The notes beneath the pieces were generated by a model. It saw only the letters and a list, made by a program, of their open reading frames with translations. It was not told the origin of the DNA and searched no databases. The translations under genes were made by a program, and so were the position numbers. Of a DNA stretch of 64,000 nt, positions 1-11,799 are shown piece by piece (position 1 is the first letter of the stretch; the number at the start of each line of letters is the position of its first letter). The DNA is from Cladochytrium replicatum (Eukaryota > Chytridiomycota > Chytridiomycetes > Cladochytriales > Cladochytriaceae), in assembly GCA_025526935.1 (NCBI GenBank), contig JAHLKD010000102.1:124001-188000 (forward strand). Direction: 5' to 3'.

Positions 1-829
1 CGCATGAAATTGTGCAGATCAAACAAAGTTAGCCACAATAACATTACACCAGCCACCAATTTCTCCAACAAATACTACCTTTGTCGTAAAACTGATCAAT
101 TTGTAATGAAGCTTTTTGTTTAGTTTCAATATATCTTTATTGAAATATAACGAGTAATGAAACATATAAATTAAAATATTGCCACCAAGCGGCGATATGC
201 ATCTTCGTCATACATTTCCCCGGACCCGCCCATTCCCTCCACCTAACTTTCTTCATTTTCAGTTTCATTTTGTTTAATCCATATATTTTATTTTTTACTC
301 ACATTCAGCAATTGCATCATAGTGCCATATGCATCTTGTTGTCTTGTTTTCCCCGACTTCTTATCGATGTTTCGTTTATATCGAAATGTATAAATAGCTC
401 GATCCCCTCTTCTAGTAAAGATCAGCCAGATTTGAACTAAAAACACCATTCTTCTTACCTGTCTCCACTCCCCGAAACTGGCGTAAGAGGTCACAACCCT
501 CTGTTTCACCCCAGCCTTGTTATAGGGCCAAAAGCGCAATATTTCGACCCACTAGAATCCTCCCACGACACCTCTGTTTCAGCTTGTTTGTACTTATCGG
601 TTGGCGGCAGCTGACTATCGACACAAATATCGCCACACACAAATACAGCATGTTTTTCGCAAATACTATGGGGGCTGAATGGTGAGCGACACCTGACTGA
701 ACACATACATAGTCAAAAACCGCACAGAGACAAACAAAACCTGAAATGTCTAAGAGGCAAAATGAAAAAATCTACCTTTCAAAGCTCAACACGAAACTGC
801 AAAACAATAAACAAAAGGCACATTCTCAC
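1..829. other. Gene-poor left flank
   Basis: AT-rich sequence downstream of the chitin synthase stop codon. I see no coding stretch with splice signals or a family motif on either strand. It probably holds the 3' UTR of the chitin synthase gene and spacer. Confidence 0.5.
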
Positions 830-3800
830 TCATGCCGGGGAGAGACCCTCTCTCTCCAGATCCCTCTGACTCCTCTGCTGCTCCCACTTCCATGCTTTAT
901 CATCCGCACTCTCTTCCATCCACCACGTAGTAATGTACACCATGCTCCCAATGAACCTGCACGCGCTCAACACAACCACAGACCAAAACAAGAACGTCAG
1001 GTATGGGTTGACTCTAGGGATCAGCTTCCCATCCGGTCCCGCCTTCGTCGACGACGCACCGATTGCATCTCTGATAGTCTGGCTCGTAAATACAATCATG
1101 ATTGAAAAGTTCGTCACGAGCCAGGTGAGGACCAGACGCGTGCGGTAGAGCTTGAAGTAGTCCTCGTTACGCGTCTTTTCGTCCACGACGGGCTTGTCTT
1201 CCTCGTCCGCAGGATTGGCGCGGTTGAACTCGAGCTGGTGGTAGTGCTTGTGCCAGAGTGCCTCGAGGTCGTCCTTGTCGAGGAGAGACATGCGGGGTCC
1301 GTCAGAGCTGGAGCCGGGGCTGTCTTTCATCACAATGGGGCCACCGATGGTAGCTGGTTGAGATTGCTTTTGCTTTGCACCTGCGACTGCGGCGGAAGGG
1401 AGGTTATCTCCTTTGGTTCCCCAAGAAATATCATGGATGTTGCAAACTACGACATTGCACAATTAGGAAAAATCAAAAGATGACTTTTTCAATGAACGCT
1501 CACATGCAAAAACTTGGAATACGTTGATGTATGTGGGTAGCAATACTGCGAAAAGTCGCAATGATCAGTCCATATATAACATCCACTCACGATGAAACTA
1601 CTCACGTAGATACTGGATCATACTAGTCAAACAATGCCATGCGTCCCAATGCAGTAAGCTCGAAATGATGTAAAGCCCATACGTCGCCAGCAAACTGACC
1701 AACACATCCCGGAATGTCGGGTCCGTGAAGAAAAAGATGAAAAATCCGAGACCTGCGTTTGTTCCAGGGCTGACATCCAAGAAAGCCTGATATGATTTGA
1801 ACGACTGTGCGATCGCCCAGCCTCCCAAGAAGATCATAAACGCCATGATGACAGCCAAGATTCCACTGGTACTGTAATAAAGGATCACAGATCCCTGCGG
1901 TCGGTTCCCTGCGAGAAAAGTAAGTAAAGAATGTGGAATTACGGAATACCTCGTGAGGCTCACCAAGTGAAGCAACGAATTGAGTAATGAGAACAAATAC
2001 GTACAATTGGATCAACAGTTGCCCAACTACAGTCTGTGCACTCCCAAAAGGCGACGATGCGTCCCCTAGCTGTCCCGACACTTCGAACAGGAACTGCCAG
2101 GCACCTATTAGCAATGATCAAAGAAATCAACATCAAACGAGAGCTTACATAGAACGATAGGAAGAAATTGGCAATGTTGAACCACGAGAAGATTAAGTTT
2201 ATCAGATTGTAAATCATCTGAACAACCAGGAGAGCCTTCCGAGCTGGGGAGTGGTTCGACCGGAAAATTTGGGTCCACCATGTGATCGCGTGAAAGGTAG
2301 CGAAAACAGATCCGTTGAGCCAGCGCCGCCGCTGAGATATGAGCTCAGGGAGGGATGCAGGGGTGTCGGTGTCCGCTCGAGCACTCTGCAGATCAACTTT
2401 AGAGAAAGCTCCAAAAGAAACCAACAGCGGCAACAGCAGAGCTCACCTTAACGTATTTCAGAAGCCACGCTTCTTTGTATTTTGAAATGAGCTCGAAACA
2501 CAAAATACGATCTTTGGATCAATCAGTGATCGAGCCATGGCTATCGTAGGTTCTGCACATAACATACCTTCTGCAAGATACATGTTGGATGTTGTAATGT
2601 CCACAACACCTGAGTGCAAACTCTCTCCTTTAAAGTATCGATCCAATGGAGTGTTCTGAATGGCTATATATCTGTATGCACTGAAAGCTCCCGGCAACAC
2701 AGAAATATAGCCAAACACTGATTCGAACGATTTGTCGAGGATGTTACTCATCTTGTACTGAGAACAAATGTCAGATCATCGCCACACGAAGTGGTTGTGT
2801 TCTTACCTCGAAATTTTGGGCAGCGACGAGCGGGTTCAAAAGATGTCTCCATCCATAACCCAAGTCCACCTTGATCTCGCCACAAGCACCACCAATCCTG
2901 GGGTTCCTATCGAAAGCCCGATACAACTCCAAGATACTGCTCTTCGATGGACGAGTTCCAACATCGACCAACATGCACACTTCAGGTTGCAACTGCTTAC
3001 ATACACCGTTAAAGAACCATCGGTGGGAATTGATCTGCAAAAACATAAACCAAAGGTTGAGCCACTAAGCTTTGGAGAATCATGAGTTCTCTCACCTTCT
3101 TTGCGTTCTTCTCCTTCAACATGAAAATAACTTGTACTGGTGGAAGGCCATCCTTTGCCGTCCTCACAGTGAGATCCCGATCCACAAACACTTGAGTCGT
3201 GTACTCAAACATGTGCATCGTCACATCTTTCCCGTCGTGCGTCGTCTTCATGAGCCCTTCGACGTACACCCCTTGCACACCCAGCGCGGTTAACACTCGC
3301 TGATTGATCTTTTCTCTCCCATCACCGACAATAACGATCACCACGTCCTTCCATCCGTCGGGACCCCAGTTGTATTTCGAGTCGGGGCTGCAGCACCACG
3401 CAATGTTCTTTGCGAGAGCGATGAAAGATTTGCAGAACAGGTCGTCGGGCTCGTTGTACATGGTAAGCACGACGGCCACCTTCGGGTCGCGTTCGCGGAG
3501 TCGGTGCGAGCGGAGTGTGTATTTTGAACTGAAATCGTTTGGCCCGACAGTCACAGGGGTGTACCTGTTAAATGGCAGCACGAAATGGCCTTCAGACATG
3601 CGGGATGATGGGGTAGAAATGTACTTCTCACCTCATAGTGATGAACTCCTCTCCGTGAACATATTGAGCATCCTCCAAACAGTGTTCTGACACCGGAACG
3701 TTGATAGCCCCCGTCTGCTCATAGAGTGGCACAGGGACATGAGCAACCCATTCTCCATACGGATCTGCGGTTCCACTGACACCTGACGAAATCGAGTCTG

Positions 3801-4544
3801 TCGTAGGCTTTCGACCGGTCGAGGTTGAATCTGGCCTCTTTGGAGAGCGTGGAGGTCCGGGAGACCTGGCGCGGAACTTATCATGCGGAGACCGTTCGCG
3901 AGGCGGCTCCAACCCACGGGACTCGGATTCCAGAGGTGGGATCTTCGGCGAGGACGACGGCGGCGAATGAGAACGTGTCGGAGAAGCGCCCGAGAGTCTG
4001 TAGGTTCGCTCCGTACGAGAATTGGACGTTGGCTCTGGAGATGGGGTGCGTGAACGCGTTGCAGAAGCCGGTGTAGTCAACAAAGTAGTATTGAACTCCA
4101 CGGAACGACTGGACGACGGACGGCGGGGAACTCCGTCTGTAGGTGCGGATAATCCACCACCTCGCGATCGAGCACGGCCTCTGTTTGGCGATTCTGGAAT
4201 GTAGGTTCTCGGCGGGGCTGCGGAAGATTCTCTCATTGTGATACGCTCATTGGAACGACGGGAGCGTGGTGGAGCATCAGAAAAGGGAGGGAGTTGACTG
4301 CGCTGAGGGGATGGAGTTCGTGAGATTGGGATGCTTCTGGATTGCTGACCGTTGTAAGCATCTGATGGGTGGAGAAAACTCGTATTTGTACGGTCAAGCG
4401 AAGTACTGCGTCAGAACACCGAATCAGACCAATAAGACGCCTCATTCACCAGCACAAAGTACTTTGTATGACGTACCTCCTCGCCGCCTCCTCGTACAGA
4501 CTCTCGATGTCGGTCGATACGGCGAGGCCGTTCCGGTGGGCCAT
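830..4544 (-). CDS. Chitin synthase, division 1 (class I-III type)
   Basis: This enzyme makes chitin from UDP-GlcNAc at the plasma membrane. My model has 11 exons (4477-4544, 3632-4336, 3096-3564, 2807-3034, 2568-2757, 2447-2511, 2149-2385, 1964-2093, 1606-1908, 1504-1545, 830-1446), summing to 3054 nt or 1017 aa. The N-terminal 200 residues are Ser/Pro/Arg-rich and probably disordered. The GT2 core follows: VLTMYNE near residue 290, [18 protein letters not shown] near 439, the catalytic EDR at about 553-555 and QRRRW at about 593-597. Several membrane helices come next, then [14 protein letters not shown] and a final TM pair. The EDR motif exists only after removal of a 56-nt intron (2512-2567). 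The first exon (MAHRNGLAV...) is inferred from a GTACGT donor and phase match; the next in-frame ATG is at 4236. It diverges from the seven-TM gene to its right. Confidence 0.95.
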
Positions 4545-4666
4545 TCGGTGTGAATAACGGCTATTTTTAGGAATTACCAAGCCATTTAGTTATAACATCA
4601 AAATCACTTTGGCCACAAAATGTGATAAAATTTGTTGTGGCGACCTTGACTTTTAGGGGGTTGGAG
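4545..4666. promoter_or_regulatory. Divergent promoter gap, chitin synthase / seven-TM gene
   Basis: Only 122 bp separate the inferred start codons of the leftward chitin synthase and the rightward seven-TM gene, so their core promoters must lie here or inside the 5' ends. I see no clear TATA box or other named element. Confidence 0.4.
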
Positions 4667-6099
4667 ATGTCGGAGCTGACAGTCAAAAACAAGAATGACC
4701 TGCACTTGTTCGGGGCGGGAGTGGCGGCTTTCTCGACTGTATTCATCTGCTTCATAGAAACGTATCTGCGGTAACTGCATGGATTCACACGTACTCGCCG
4801 CATTCTCATTGTTGCACTCTTGTTAAGGATGCGCAACCCACATTTGAAGATTAGCATCACACTCTACGTCGCATGTTCAATCCTGCAAGGAGTAGTATTT
4901 TTTTCAGGTATGTTGAGAACAGTTCCGTATAAGACGGGCACTGATTGTTGTTCAAGCGGGAGTACTGGTAGCACAAGGGAATTTCAGTGCTGCAAGCCCT
5001 CTTTTCGTCCTCGGCAGTATCATTTGGGTTTTGGGCTGGCTCCAGGTCACATACCACACTTCGTACCGTGCAGCGCAGATCACTCTTGTTCGGTTCAAGT
5101 GGCCATGGATCGTTCCATTCGTGGTTTGCCTCTGCCAAGCAGCACTGTCTGGTACTGGAGCATACTATTTCATCAACAAGTATGTATCAAGATGTGCCAA
5201 CATCTCAGAGTGAACTCTCACTTTTTAGCTTTCTCATATCCTTTGGGCAGACGTCAGACCCACGATCGGCAGCAGTCACCGTTGTCGAATCATTCTGGTA
5301 CTCGATCATTGAGACCATCCTGTTCGCCATCACCCAATATCGCATCGTCTACATTCACTCCCAAGTGAAAAAAGTGTCGACTACCGTAAAGTTACAGCTG
5401 TACATGAAAGCAGTCTCCAGGTCCGTCCTTTACTCCTTCAACGTGACGATGATGTTCCTTTCCGTCGGGAACGTATTCGGTACCACCCTCGGTATCAATA
5501 GCAACTGGACCACATACGGCCAATCGATCACGCTCCTCATTCTGTTAACAGACAGCGACCGATTCCAGGAAACCATCGCTGTGCTCACAGGAACAACAGA
5601 CTGGAGCCGCGGTACTCGGCTGACCACAAGTTCAACAGACGAATCTGCGAAAGATATTTCAACAGCAAACAGTATCGCCGCGGAAGTCATCGTGTTCGGA
5701 GACTCCGATCTCAATAGCGGTAGTACCGCTATGACCACACTAAATAGCGTGAGAACATCTCCATACGTTGGATCTCATATCCCCTCTCAATATGGTACAT
5801 CGACGGGCTCGTTGCCAAGAAACTTGACGAGCTCCTCCTCCTTGCCCAGGAACATGTCGAATCGCCAGCACGATGGAATTCTACCCTTGGAGAGAAGGGA
5901 AACGCAGGATATACCTCTCGCGAATTTGCGAAATGTTCAGCCCATTGGATCACAAACAACGGAGTCGATTCTTAGTCCAACGAGTACCACAAGAAGTTTT
6001 CCCGCCGTCACTGACCAACAACCGGGGCATCCAAGCCTCTACGGACGTCCGCGCAACGGTCTCTACACGGACGTGCAAACTGACCCTCCACGATTCTGA
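4667..6099 (+). CDS. Predicted seven-TM membrane protein, paralogue A
   Basis: Four exons (4667-4770, 4828-4907, 4957-5179, 5229-6099) give 425 aa. I do not recognise the family by name. Seven hydrophobic segments are visible: about residues 14-34, 42-62, 72-95, 108-130, 148-178, 190-222 and 228-250. The last is fairly polar (LLTDSDRFQETIAVLTGT). Conserved with the paralogues at 24.0 kb and 25.5 kb are VTYHTSYRAA, a Gly-Thr-Gly in TM4, SFWYSI.ETILF.ITQYRIV, KLQLYMKAVSRSVLYSFNVT and GTTDW. The roughly 170-residue C-terminal tail is Ser/Thr/Asn-rich and poorly conserved except for a short LYGR motif. Seven helices and a Ser/Thr tail suggest a receptor-like topology, but no retinal lysine or DRY-type motif was found. 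A transporter or sensor is equally possible. Confidence 0.82.
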
Positions 6100-6204
6100 A
6101 ATCGTGCCCACTTACAATAGAGATTCTGACACTGCAACTTGAGATGTCTGTAACTACTGTGTGATTTTGAAAAGAATAAAGTTATTATTGGACAATCTAT
6201 GCCT

Positions 6205-6645
6205 AGGTTGCCTTGTTGATCCTGACGGGTAGCGATTGGTTCGGTTCCAAGCAACCAATGCGGCACTCATTGGAACAACCGACTGGAACCGCGGCACCAA
6301 ACTCACTAGGCCAACAACCGAGGAGTCACCGCACGACATACACCCTGCGAAGACCAATCTTGTCGTGGAAGCCTTTTTCGGACACAGCACGATTGACACA
6401 CGAGCAAGCGACCTTCGAGACTCCCCGACATTGCAATGCGAGTTATGACAAATAGCGATGTTGGTTTAGCGAGACGCAGGCAACTATCGGAGTTTACGAA
6501 GTTTACAAATGGGCATATATCAAACGGAGACTCAGCAACGTGTACGGTCACGTCACCCTTCCGAATGCGGTGGTAAGGGACGGCAGCCCGCCATTGTACG
6601 GCCGGTCGCGCCATGACCAAGATATGGTACTACGGAAGTAGCCTT
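6205..6645 (+). pseudogene. 3' relic of a seven-TM family gene
   Basis: Just downstream of paralogue A lies a frameshifted copy of the family's 3' end. LILTGSDWF matches LILLTDSDRF. A shift of frame then gives RFQATNAALIGTTDWNRGTK, matching RFQETIAVLTGTTDWSRGTR, and TEESPHDI matches TDESAKDI. Near the end PPLYGRSRHDQD matches PSLYGRPRNGLY of paralogue A. There is no upstream exon with the TM core, so this is a truncated tandem duplicate. Confidence 0.75.
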
Positions 6646-7300
6646 CTAATTGTGGACTCATCCAATCTGGTTCTTGTCACGGAATTGCAATACTATGGTA
6701 CGCTCATTTGTGGTTGTTTCAGTTCATTCCTTCATGTATCAATTCACTGCGCTTTCTACGCTAAGGCATCACGACAGGAGACCAAATTGAAAGAGCAACT
6801 TTGATCTAAGACTTTGGGGATTCCGATCTCGTTTTCAATGTTTATGATCAATTCCTGCGACGCCCTTGGTTGGAATTCTGAGTGGGACCGGAGACGCGAG
6901 CGATAAATTGGGCATAAGTTCCGCCCCAAGAGGTACGCCGGAGGAATGCCACCTGAAGAAGAAGATGATGGGGCAGGAATTCCGAGAAAAGATCGAGCCA
7001 AAGTTATTCTGCCAGCAGGGTGGGGGATCCCTACATAGCCGGATCCAAAGTTGTACGCCGAGAGGCTCTCAGGGGGTGATCCACTCCAAGACGATTAAAC
7101 AGTTGATCCTGCAACAGAGTGATCGGGGTCCGGCATTCCCCGTGAAGCTGGGTCTAAAGATATTTGACCGGACTTTCGGAACTTCGGTGTAATTCCAGGA
7201 GTTTTTCCAGGAGCAGGAGGTGATGATTCTTTTGCAGAATTTGCAGGTAATTTCGGCAAATTCATTTTTATGTTGCTGGGCTGGCCATTGGTCGCTGTAA
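6646..7300. other. Non-coding or heavily decayed stretch
   Basis: No intact gene is visible. A short open stretch at about 7170-7327 (+) reads as a Gly/Pro-rich peptide followed by a single hydrophobic segment (MLLGWPLVAVIVIGVVV), and GIP-type tripeptides recur upstream in broken frames. This may be the remains of a small membrane-protein gene, but I cannot name it. Confidence 0.3.
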
Positions 7301-7640
7301 TTGTGATAGGAGTTGTTGTAAGTTGATGGTGATGCCGTTGCCGTTGCCGATATTTCTGCTACTGTTACTTTTGGTGGTAGTTGTGTTTCTGTTGCTGCCG
7401 CCGTTTTGGTCGTTGATGTCGGTGTTTTGACGTTGTTGTTGTTATTGTTGATGTTGAAGTTTGATGTCGTTGTGGTTGCTGTGGTTATCGCGCCTCTCTG
7501 CTGTTGTTTCGGTTGCGGTTGCGGTTGTCATTGCTGTTGTTGCTTTGTTATTGTTGCTACTGCTGCCGCTATTGTTGTTTCTATTGTCGTTGCTGTTGGT
7601 ACCGTTGTCATTGCATGTTACCAGTGCTGCTACCGTTGGC
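7300..7640. repeat. GTT/GCT-rich degenerate trinucleotide tract
   Basis: About 340 bp dominated by imperfect GTT, GCT and GTC triplets on the plus strand. The tract keeps open frames on both strands (Val/Leu/Cys on +, Asn/Thr/Ala on -), which explains long apparent ORFs here. I treat it as a microsatellite-like tract, not a gene. Confidence 0.6.
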
Positions 7641-8061
7641 AGAGCTGCGATCAACTTGTAGCCGTGACGAATCATGAGCATCATCCAATGCTCAGCATAC
7701 AACATTGGTAGTTTATGGGTTATACTTCGCATCTAGATATGCACTGGTTCCCATCGACCCAGGTACCACAATGCGAACCGCGATCCATTACGAGTTTGGT
7801 TTGCCCAGCTGTGTTCGTGAGGATACACATCAATTGACTATCAGTTGCTTGGGTGATCGCTGAACTAGTGATCGCATATCCAGCTGAAGGGAAGCATACA
7901 AAGAAAGAAACAAAACTGAAACGTAAATCGAAGATGTTTATCAAAGAAGGTGTTATCATTAACGACGAATAATTATTGCGACCGCATATCATAAAAGAGA
8001 ATTTGAGCAGCAGAGCAAAAAAAGCAGGACAGAAAAGACAATCAGAGTTCAATGTGACAAT

Positions 8062-8860
8062 TTAAACTCCCTTGAGGTCCAGGTCCCAAGTAAAGCTGGC
8101 GCGCTTGATCATATCCGAAAACTTTGTGTTTTCAGTGAGCGCCTTATCGAACGCGTTTGAGATTTCCGTTCCGATGCGATCGTCGCCGTCAAACACCTTC
8201 TGGACCAACGTGTCGTACTGTTCCTTCAGCTCGAGAATCTGCTCTGTCCATTTATCAGGTTCCTCACGCTTTGCTTCTTTGGCGGCACGACGCACGTGCG
8301 ATGAGATGGCTTTGAGCATTGCCGAGGGACCGCTTGATGTTCTGCTGACGAGGTCGTAGAGATGTTTGAGTGGTTTTTCTTGGCTCTGGTCCATCATCAA
8401 AATCAAGCCCTTGTCCTGTCGAAAAATAAGTGTTATTAAGGTTGGATGTGGGTGGTAAGTGATGCGTAATGGTTTGGTCATACTGAGACGAGAGTGGATT
8501 GGGTGGATTCGACCAGCTCGTCGATGACCACGTCGATGAATTTATTGCGGGTGGGTCCAGAGAGCGACTTTGCAGCGTCCTCTGCATCTTTCAACAGCCC
8601 GTGTGCCTGCAAATTGATGAAACACAGTTGTCATTCCTGCGCATATCGGAATTGTGAGGGAACGTACATGGCTCACGTAGTCCGCAACGGACAGGGAGGA
8701 AATCTTTGAGCCTTCTGCTTTGTAGAACTTGCCAGCTGCGGAGATGAGCGAGCTCTCGGACTTGTTTTCTAAGTTTGTGTTGAATCAGCAACATGAGGTA
8801 GCATAGTGGTCAAATGCAAATACCTTCAATCAAAGCAGACGCCTGTCGTCGTGCATGCAC
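8062..8860 (-). pseudogene. Cullin fragment, truncated at both ends
   Basis: Cullins are scaffolds of ubiquitin ligases. The exons 8668-8768, 8484-8606 and 8062-8415, with a short piece ending at 8824, join in frame and read as the middle of the cullin N-terminal repeats. AAGKFYKAEGSKISSLSVAD corresponds to the family's FYR.E.....S..EYL segment, and KHLYDLVSRTSSGPSAM to LY.L.SRV..G...L. The coding sequence stops right after KFSDMI, where an intact cullin would continue into the cullin-homology and neddylation domains. No start exon can be placed before the next gene begins at 8961. The splice sites are still good, so the truncation may be recent. Confidence 0.72.
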
Positions 8861-8960
8861 GATAAGCACAAGTTTACAGTGAGTTTCCTTCCGACAATAG
8901 CAATGCACGCTGCCTCCCCGTAATCATCCGTACCATTATTATCCAATTATCTCCGTCCAG

Positions 8961-10406
8961 ATGTGCGTCGGTGGCTTCTCCGAAACTTTTCGTGCCACTT
9001 TTTTGCTGGTTGGAACACTTTACGAAGTCTTTTCTACCCGAGAAATGATGGTCCCTGCTTGCATGCCGTCCATACTACTACACAACAACTTGCAGGGAGT
9101 GCCCTCCGCGTCTCCTCTTGCAGACTCGCCTTCTGCTCTCGACATCCACTCTGACTTGCCTTGGCTGCAGCTGGAGGCAAAGCACTCGGACTTCAAGTTT
9201 GCTTTGCTCTCAGACTACGACCTGGCCGAGTATGACGATCTGTTGGAGGAGACTGAAACCGGTCCCAGCGAGTGCGACGACGACGAACAGAAGGTATTCA
9301 GCGTTGCGGGGGGTAAATTCGGCGAGAGCGCGGCGGCGGAGTTAAATGTTGCTTTCGAGGACACACAAACAACAATATATGAAGAAGATATGTTGGACCT
9401 GGAGTTTTCGTCCAGTCTGGTGCCGGTCGCAAAACAATACGGAGCTAGCATTGAGGAAGGCCTTTTGTCTCTGCTCAGCTTCGTAGATGATGAAGACGAC
9501 AAAGTAGCTGAACAGGAGCGCGCTATTCTACACACCGACGATACAGAGCTGGAGCCAGACCGAGAAAGTGCCGATGGATCAGAAGTGAACCCAAGAGGAG
9601 TGCAGCAAGACGATTTTACTAACTTAGGTGAGTTATCGACTCTAGAGGACGACAGTAGCTTGAAGCGAGAAGAATCTACGGAATCGACGGTATATGACGA
9701 ACTTGACGACTTGCTCTCCCTCGACGGTTTGTATGAACTTTCGGCCACTCCTCTGTATACCCACGACTCCACCTCAGAACTTGAAGCCAGCGTTGAACCA
9801 GCGAATGATCGCACAACTCTTAGTGCTCTGGAGGGGATCAGACAACCTTCTCACCCTCACTCCGACGACAAAGCGTCTTTCGACGCCCATTCCGGGGTAT
9901 CAGAACATACAACGTTAAGTGTGCCGGAGCCAACCACTCAACCCTCTGACACTCTCCCTTCATCCACACTACCCTGCGTGATTCTTGAGTACCAATCCTC
10001 GTTCTACTGCCTCTTTCAACCATACAGCTCAGATCTAGACGCCGACGTGCTCTTCCGGACTTCCCCTTGTAGATCCCTCTGGACTGTAGATAAGCTCGGC
10101 AGCGAGCTCTCGGAAGTGTTTGGGATCACCGCGGACGTGGTCGTTGAGTTTCCAAGCCTTGAGCTCAGCTTTTCGCCGAAATCGGTTGCGGGTGCGACGA
10201 TGAGGTTGCAGGAGGTTGTGAGGATGCATGAGGGGTTGGAGGGCAGTGAGGCGCCGTTGAAGATGTTGCTTTTGGAGTGCAGGAACTCGTTTGAGGAGCG
10301 GTGGGGGTACCTGCAAAATCTGATTGAGAGTCGAAAGCGGAAGCATGAGGTTGAAGACGAAGGTTGTGACGGTCGGGGAACCGTAAAAGCTACTCGAGTA
10401 CAGTAA
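8961..10406 (+). CDS. Acidic protein of unknown function
   Basis: A single 481-aa open frame. A second in-frame start at 9048 would remove the first 29 residues. The middle (about residues 80-330) is very rich in Glu, Asp, Ser and Thr and probably disordered. The C-terminal part (about 340-460) is more ordered, with VILEYQSSFYCLFQPYS, ADVLF, VVVEFPSLELSF and LLLECRNSFEERW. This C-terminal block is the part preserved in the broken copy downstream, so it is likely the functional domain. The RKRKHE near the end could be a nuclear signal. I do not recognise the family. An acidic chromatin or transcription protein is a guess only. Confidence 0.75.
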   Translation: MCVGGFSETFRATFLLVGTLYEVFSTREMMVPACMPSILLHNNLQGVPSASPLADSPSALDIHSDLPWLQLEAKHSDFKFALLSDYDLAEYDDLLEETETGPSECDDDEQKVFSVAGGKFGESAAAELNVAFEDTQTTIYEEDMLDLEFSSSLVPVAKQYGASIEEGLLSLLSFVDDEDDKVAEQERAILHTDDTELEPDRESADGSEVNPRGVQQDDFTNLGELSTLEDDSSLKREESTESTVYDELDDLLSLDGLYELSATPLYTHDSTSELEASVEPANDRTTLSALEGIRQPSHPHSDDKASFDAHSGVSEHTTLSVPEPTTQPSDTLPSSTLPCVILEYQSSFYCLFQPYSSDLDADVLFRTSPCRSLWTVDKLGSELSEVFGITADVVVEFPSLELSFSPKSVAGATMRLQEVVRMHEGLEGSEAPLKMLLLECRNSFEERWGYLQNLIESRKRKHEVEDEGCDGRGTVKATRVQ

Positions 10407-10619
10407 GAGACATGGACAACCCTCCTCATCGTTGCTCGGAATACTTTCTGTATTTGCAAATTCATTTGACGATGTGTTCATTAACTATCTTCTTCCGTTC
10501 CTTTATTCCCTAACCAGAACAACCAACTACTTTCAAAAACAAAACAGCAAAATTTTTTATAAAAGCCACCTCTCTTGAGGAACGTTCCCACCACCAAATC
10601 ATAAATTTCACATCCACAA

Positions 10620-11790
10620 CACAACGACGAGGACGGCGACACTTCGACAGCCGTTGATCCCGACGAGTTCATGGCGGGAACACCCTCCCACAACACCTAG
10701 TATCCCCTCCGAGTCTCCCAACAGCCATGTCCGTCTCCATGTCCTTCCTTGATGGCATAACCGGCACATTTGTCGCCTGCCCACGTTCCGCACGGACGAG
10801 TTTGAGATGTACGACGTCGAAGAGCACGAGGAGCTCGAGAGGCAGATTGCGGTTTCGGAGAGCATGGGTTCAGCCGGAGCCGTCCGCGATCACGTCGACA
10901 CCGATGCTGCTCAAGCTGCGGCTGGGGAGAAGAAGGACGATGGCGAGGGACAGAATGTTGATGGAGAGAGACAGAATGGTGATGGAGAAGGGGAAGATGA
11001 AGACGAGGATGACGGAAGTGGATCTGAGAGCAACGGAGAAGAACATCAGGATTCTGGTGTCGGACTGATCCGACTCCAACACCACCGACAGCAGCAGACA
11101 ACAAAACAACACCCCCTGCATCACAACCTCCTGCGCAACCTGCGCAGCCCACAGAACGTCCAGATACTGCAGTGCAGCCTCTCCCGCCCTTCGTCCTCGA
11201 ATTCCACGAGGACTTTACAGCATGTTTGCGACATTACCATACGCGGACGGCGCGGAGGTGCTCTTCTCCGACCGGAACCCGTCATAGACGTCACATTGGG
11301 ACGTGAAAACGCTGTGTTCCGAGTTCAAGAGCCTCTTTGATCTTCGGAATGATCTCGTGCTGGAATTCCCCGACCTCGAGCTCAGTTTCCACTAGTTAAC
11401 CTGCAGACGCATCAAACGCTGGTCTTGGGGGATACTGAACTTTTTTTTGTGCGTGTATTTTTTGAAAGTCCTCGACGACAACGACGACGACGGAGACAAA
11501 GCTGGGCACTTTGGTGGAGTTCCATTCCGCGCTGGGAGATTCGGGACCTGTGCCTATGGAGATGTCCGCACCGCCTGTCAAAGTCTTGCTGCTTGAGTAG
11601 CGGAATTCGTTCAAGGATCGGCTGGAGTACCTCCGTGCAGTCGCCGACATGCGGGCAGGTGGATGCGCGGGCAGGTGGACAGGCGGCAGGAGTCAAGCGA
11701 CGGCCACAAGATGTGGATGGTAACAAAGATGGGACCACGAAGGTACACAGAGGATCGGCTCAAAATAGCCTGCAACAGAAGAGAGGGACC
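10620..11790 (+). pseudogene. Decayed tandem copy of the acidic gene
   Basis: This region repeats the preceding gene in broken form. MYDVEEHEELE (about 10807) parallels DYDLAEYDDLLEE, and an acidic stretch follows. VLEFHEDFTA (about 11190) parallels VILEYQSSFY, then the frame shifts to give PYADGAEVLF. An in-frame stop lies near 11284, and LRNDLVLEFPDLELSF (about 11342-11389) ends in another stop. Further on, KVLLLE*RNSFKDRLEYL (about 11579) matches KMLLLECRNSFEERWGYL with a stop replacing the Cys. At least two stops and one frameshift make it a pseudogene. Confidence 0.75.
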
Positions 11791-11799
11791 GGACCTGAG

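Noticed and set aside
2458-2751. Chitin synthase seemed to have lost its catalytic EDR (unspliced frame reads LAEGMLC).
   Set aside because: A GT-AG intron at 2512-2567 restores [15 protein letters not shown] in frame, so the active site is intact.
7406-7732. Long overlapping open frames on both strands (Val/Leu/Cys-rich and Asn/Thr-rich).
   Set aside because: They arise from a GTT/GCT trinucleotide tract with no stop codons, not from a gene.
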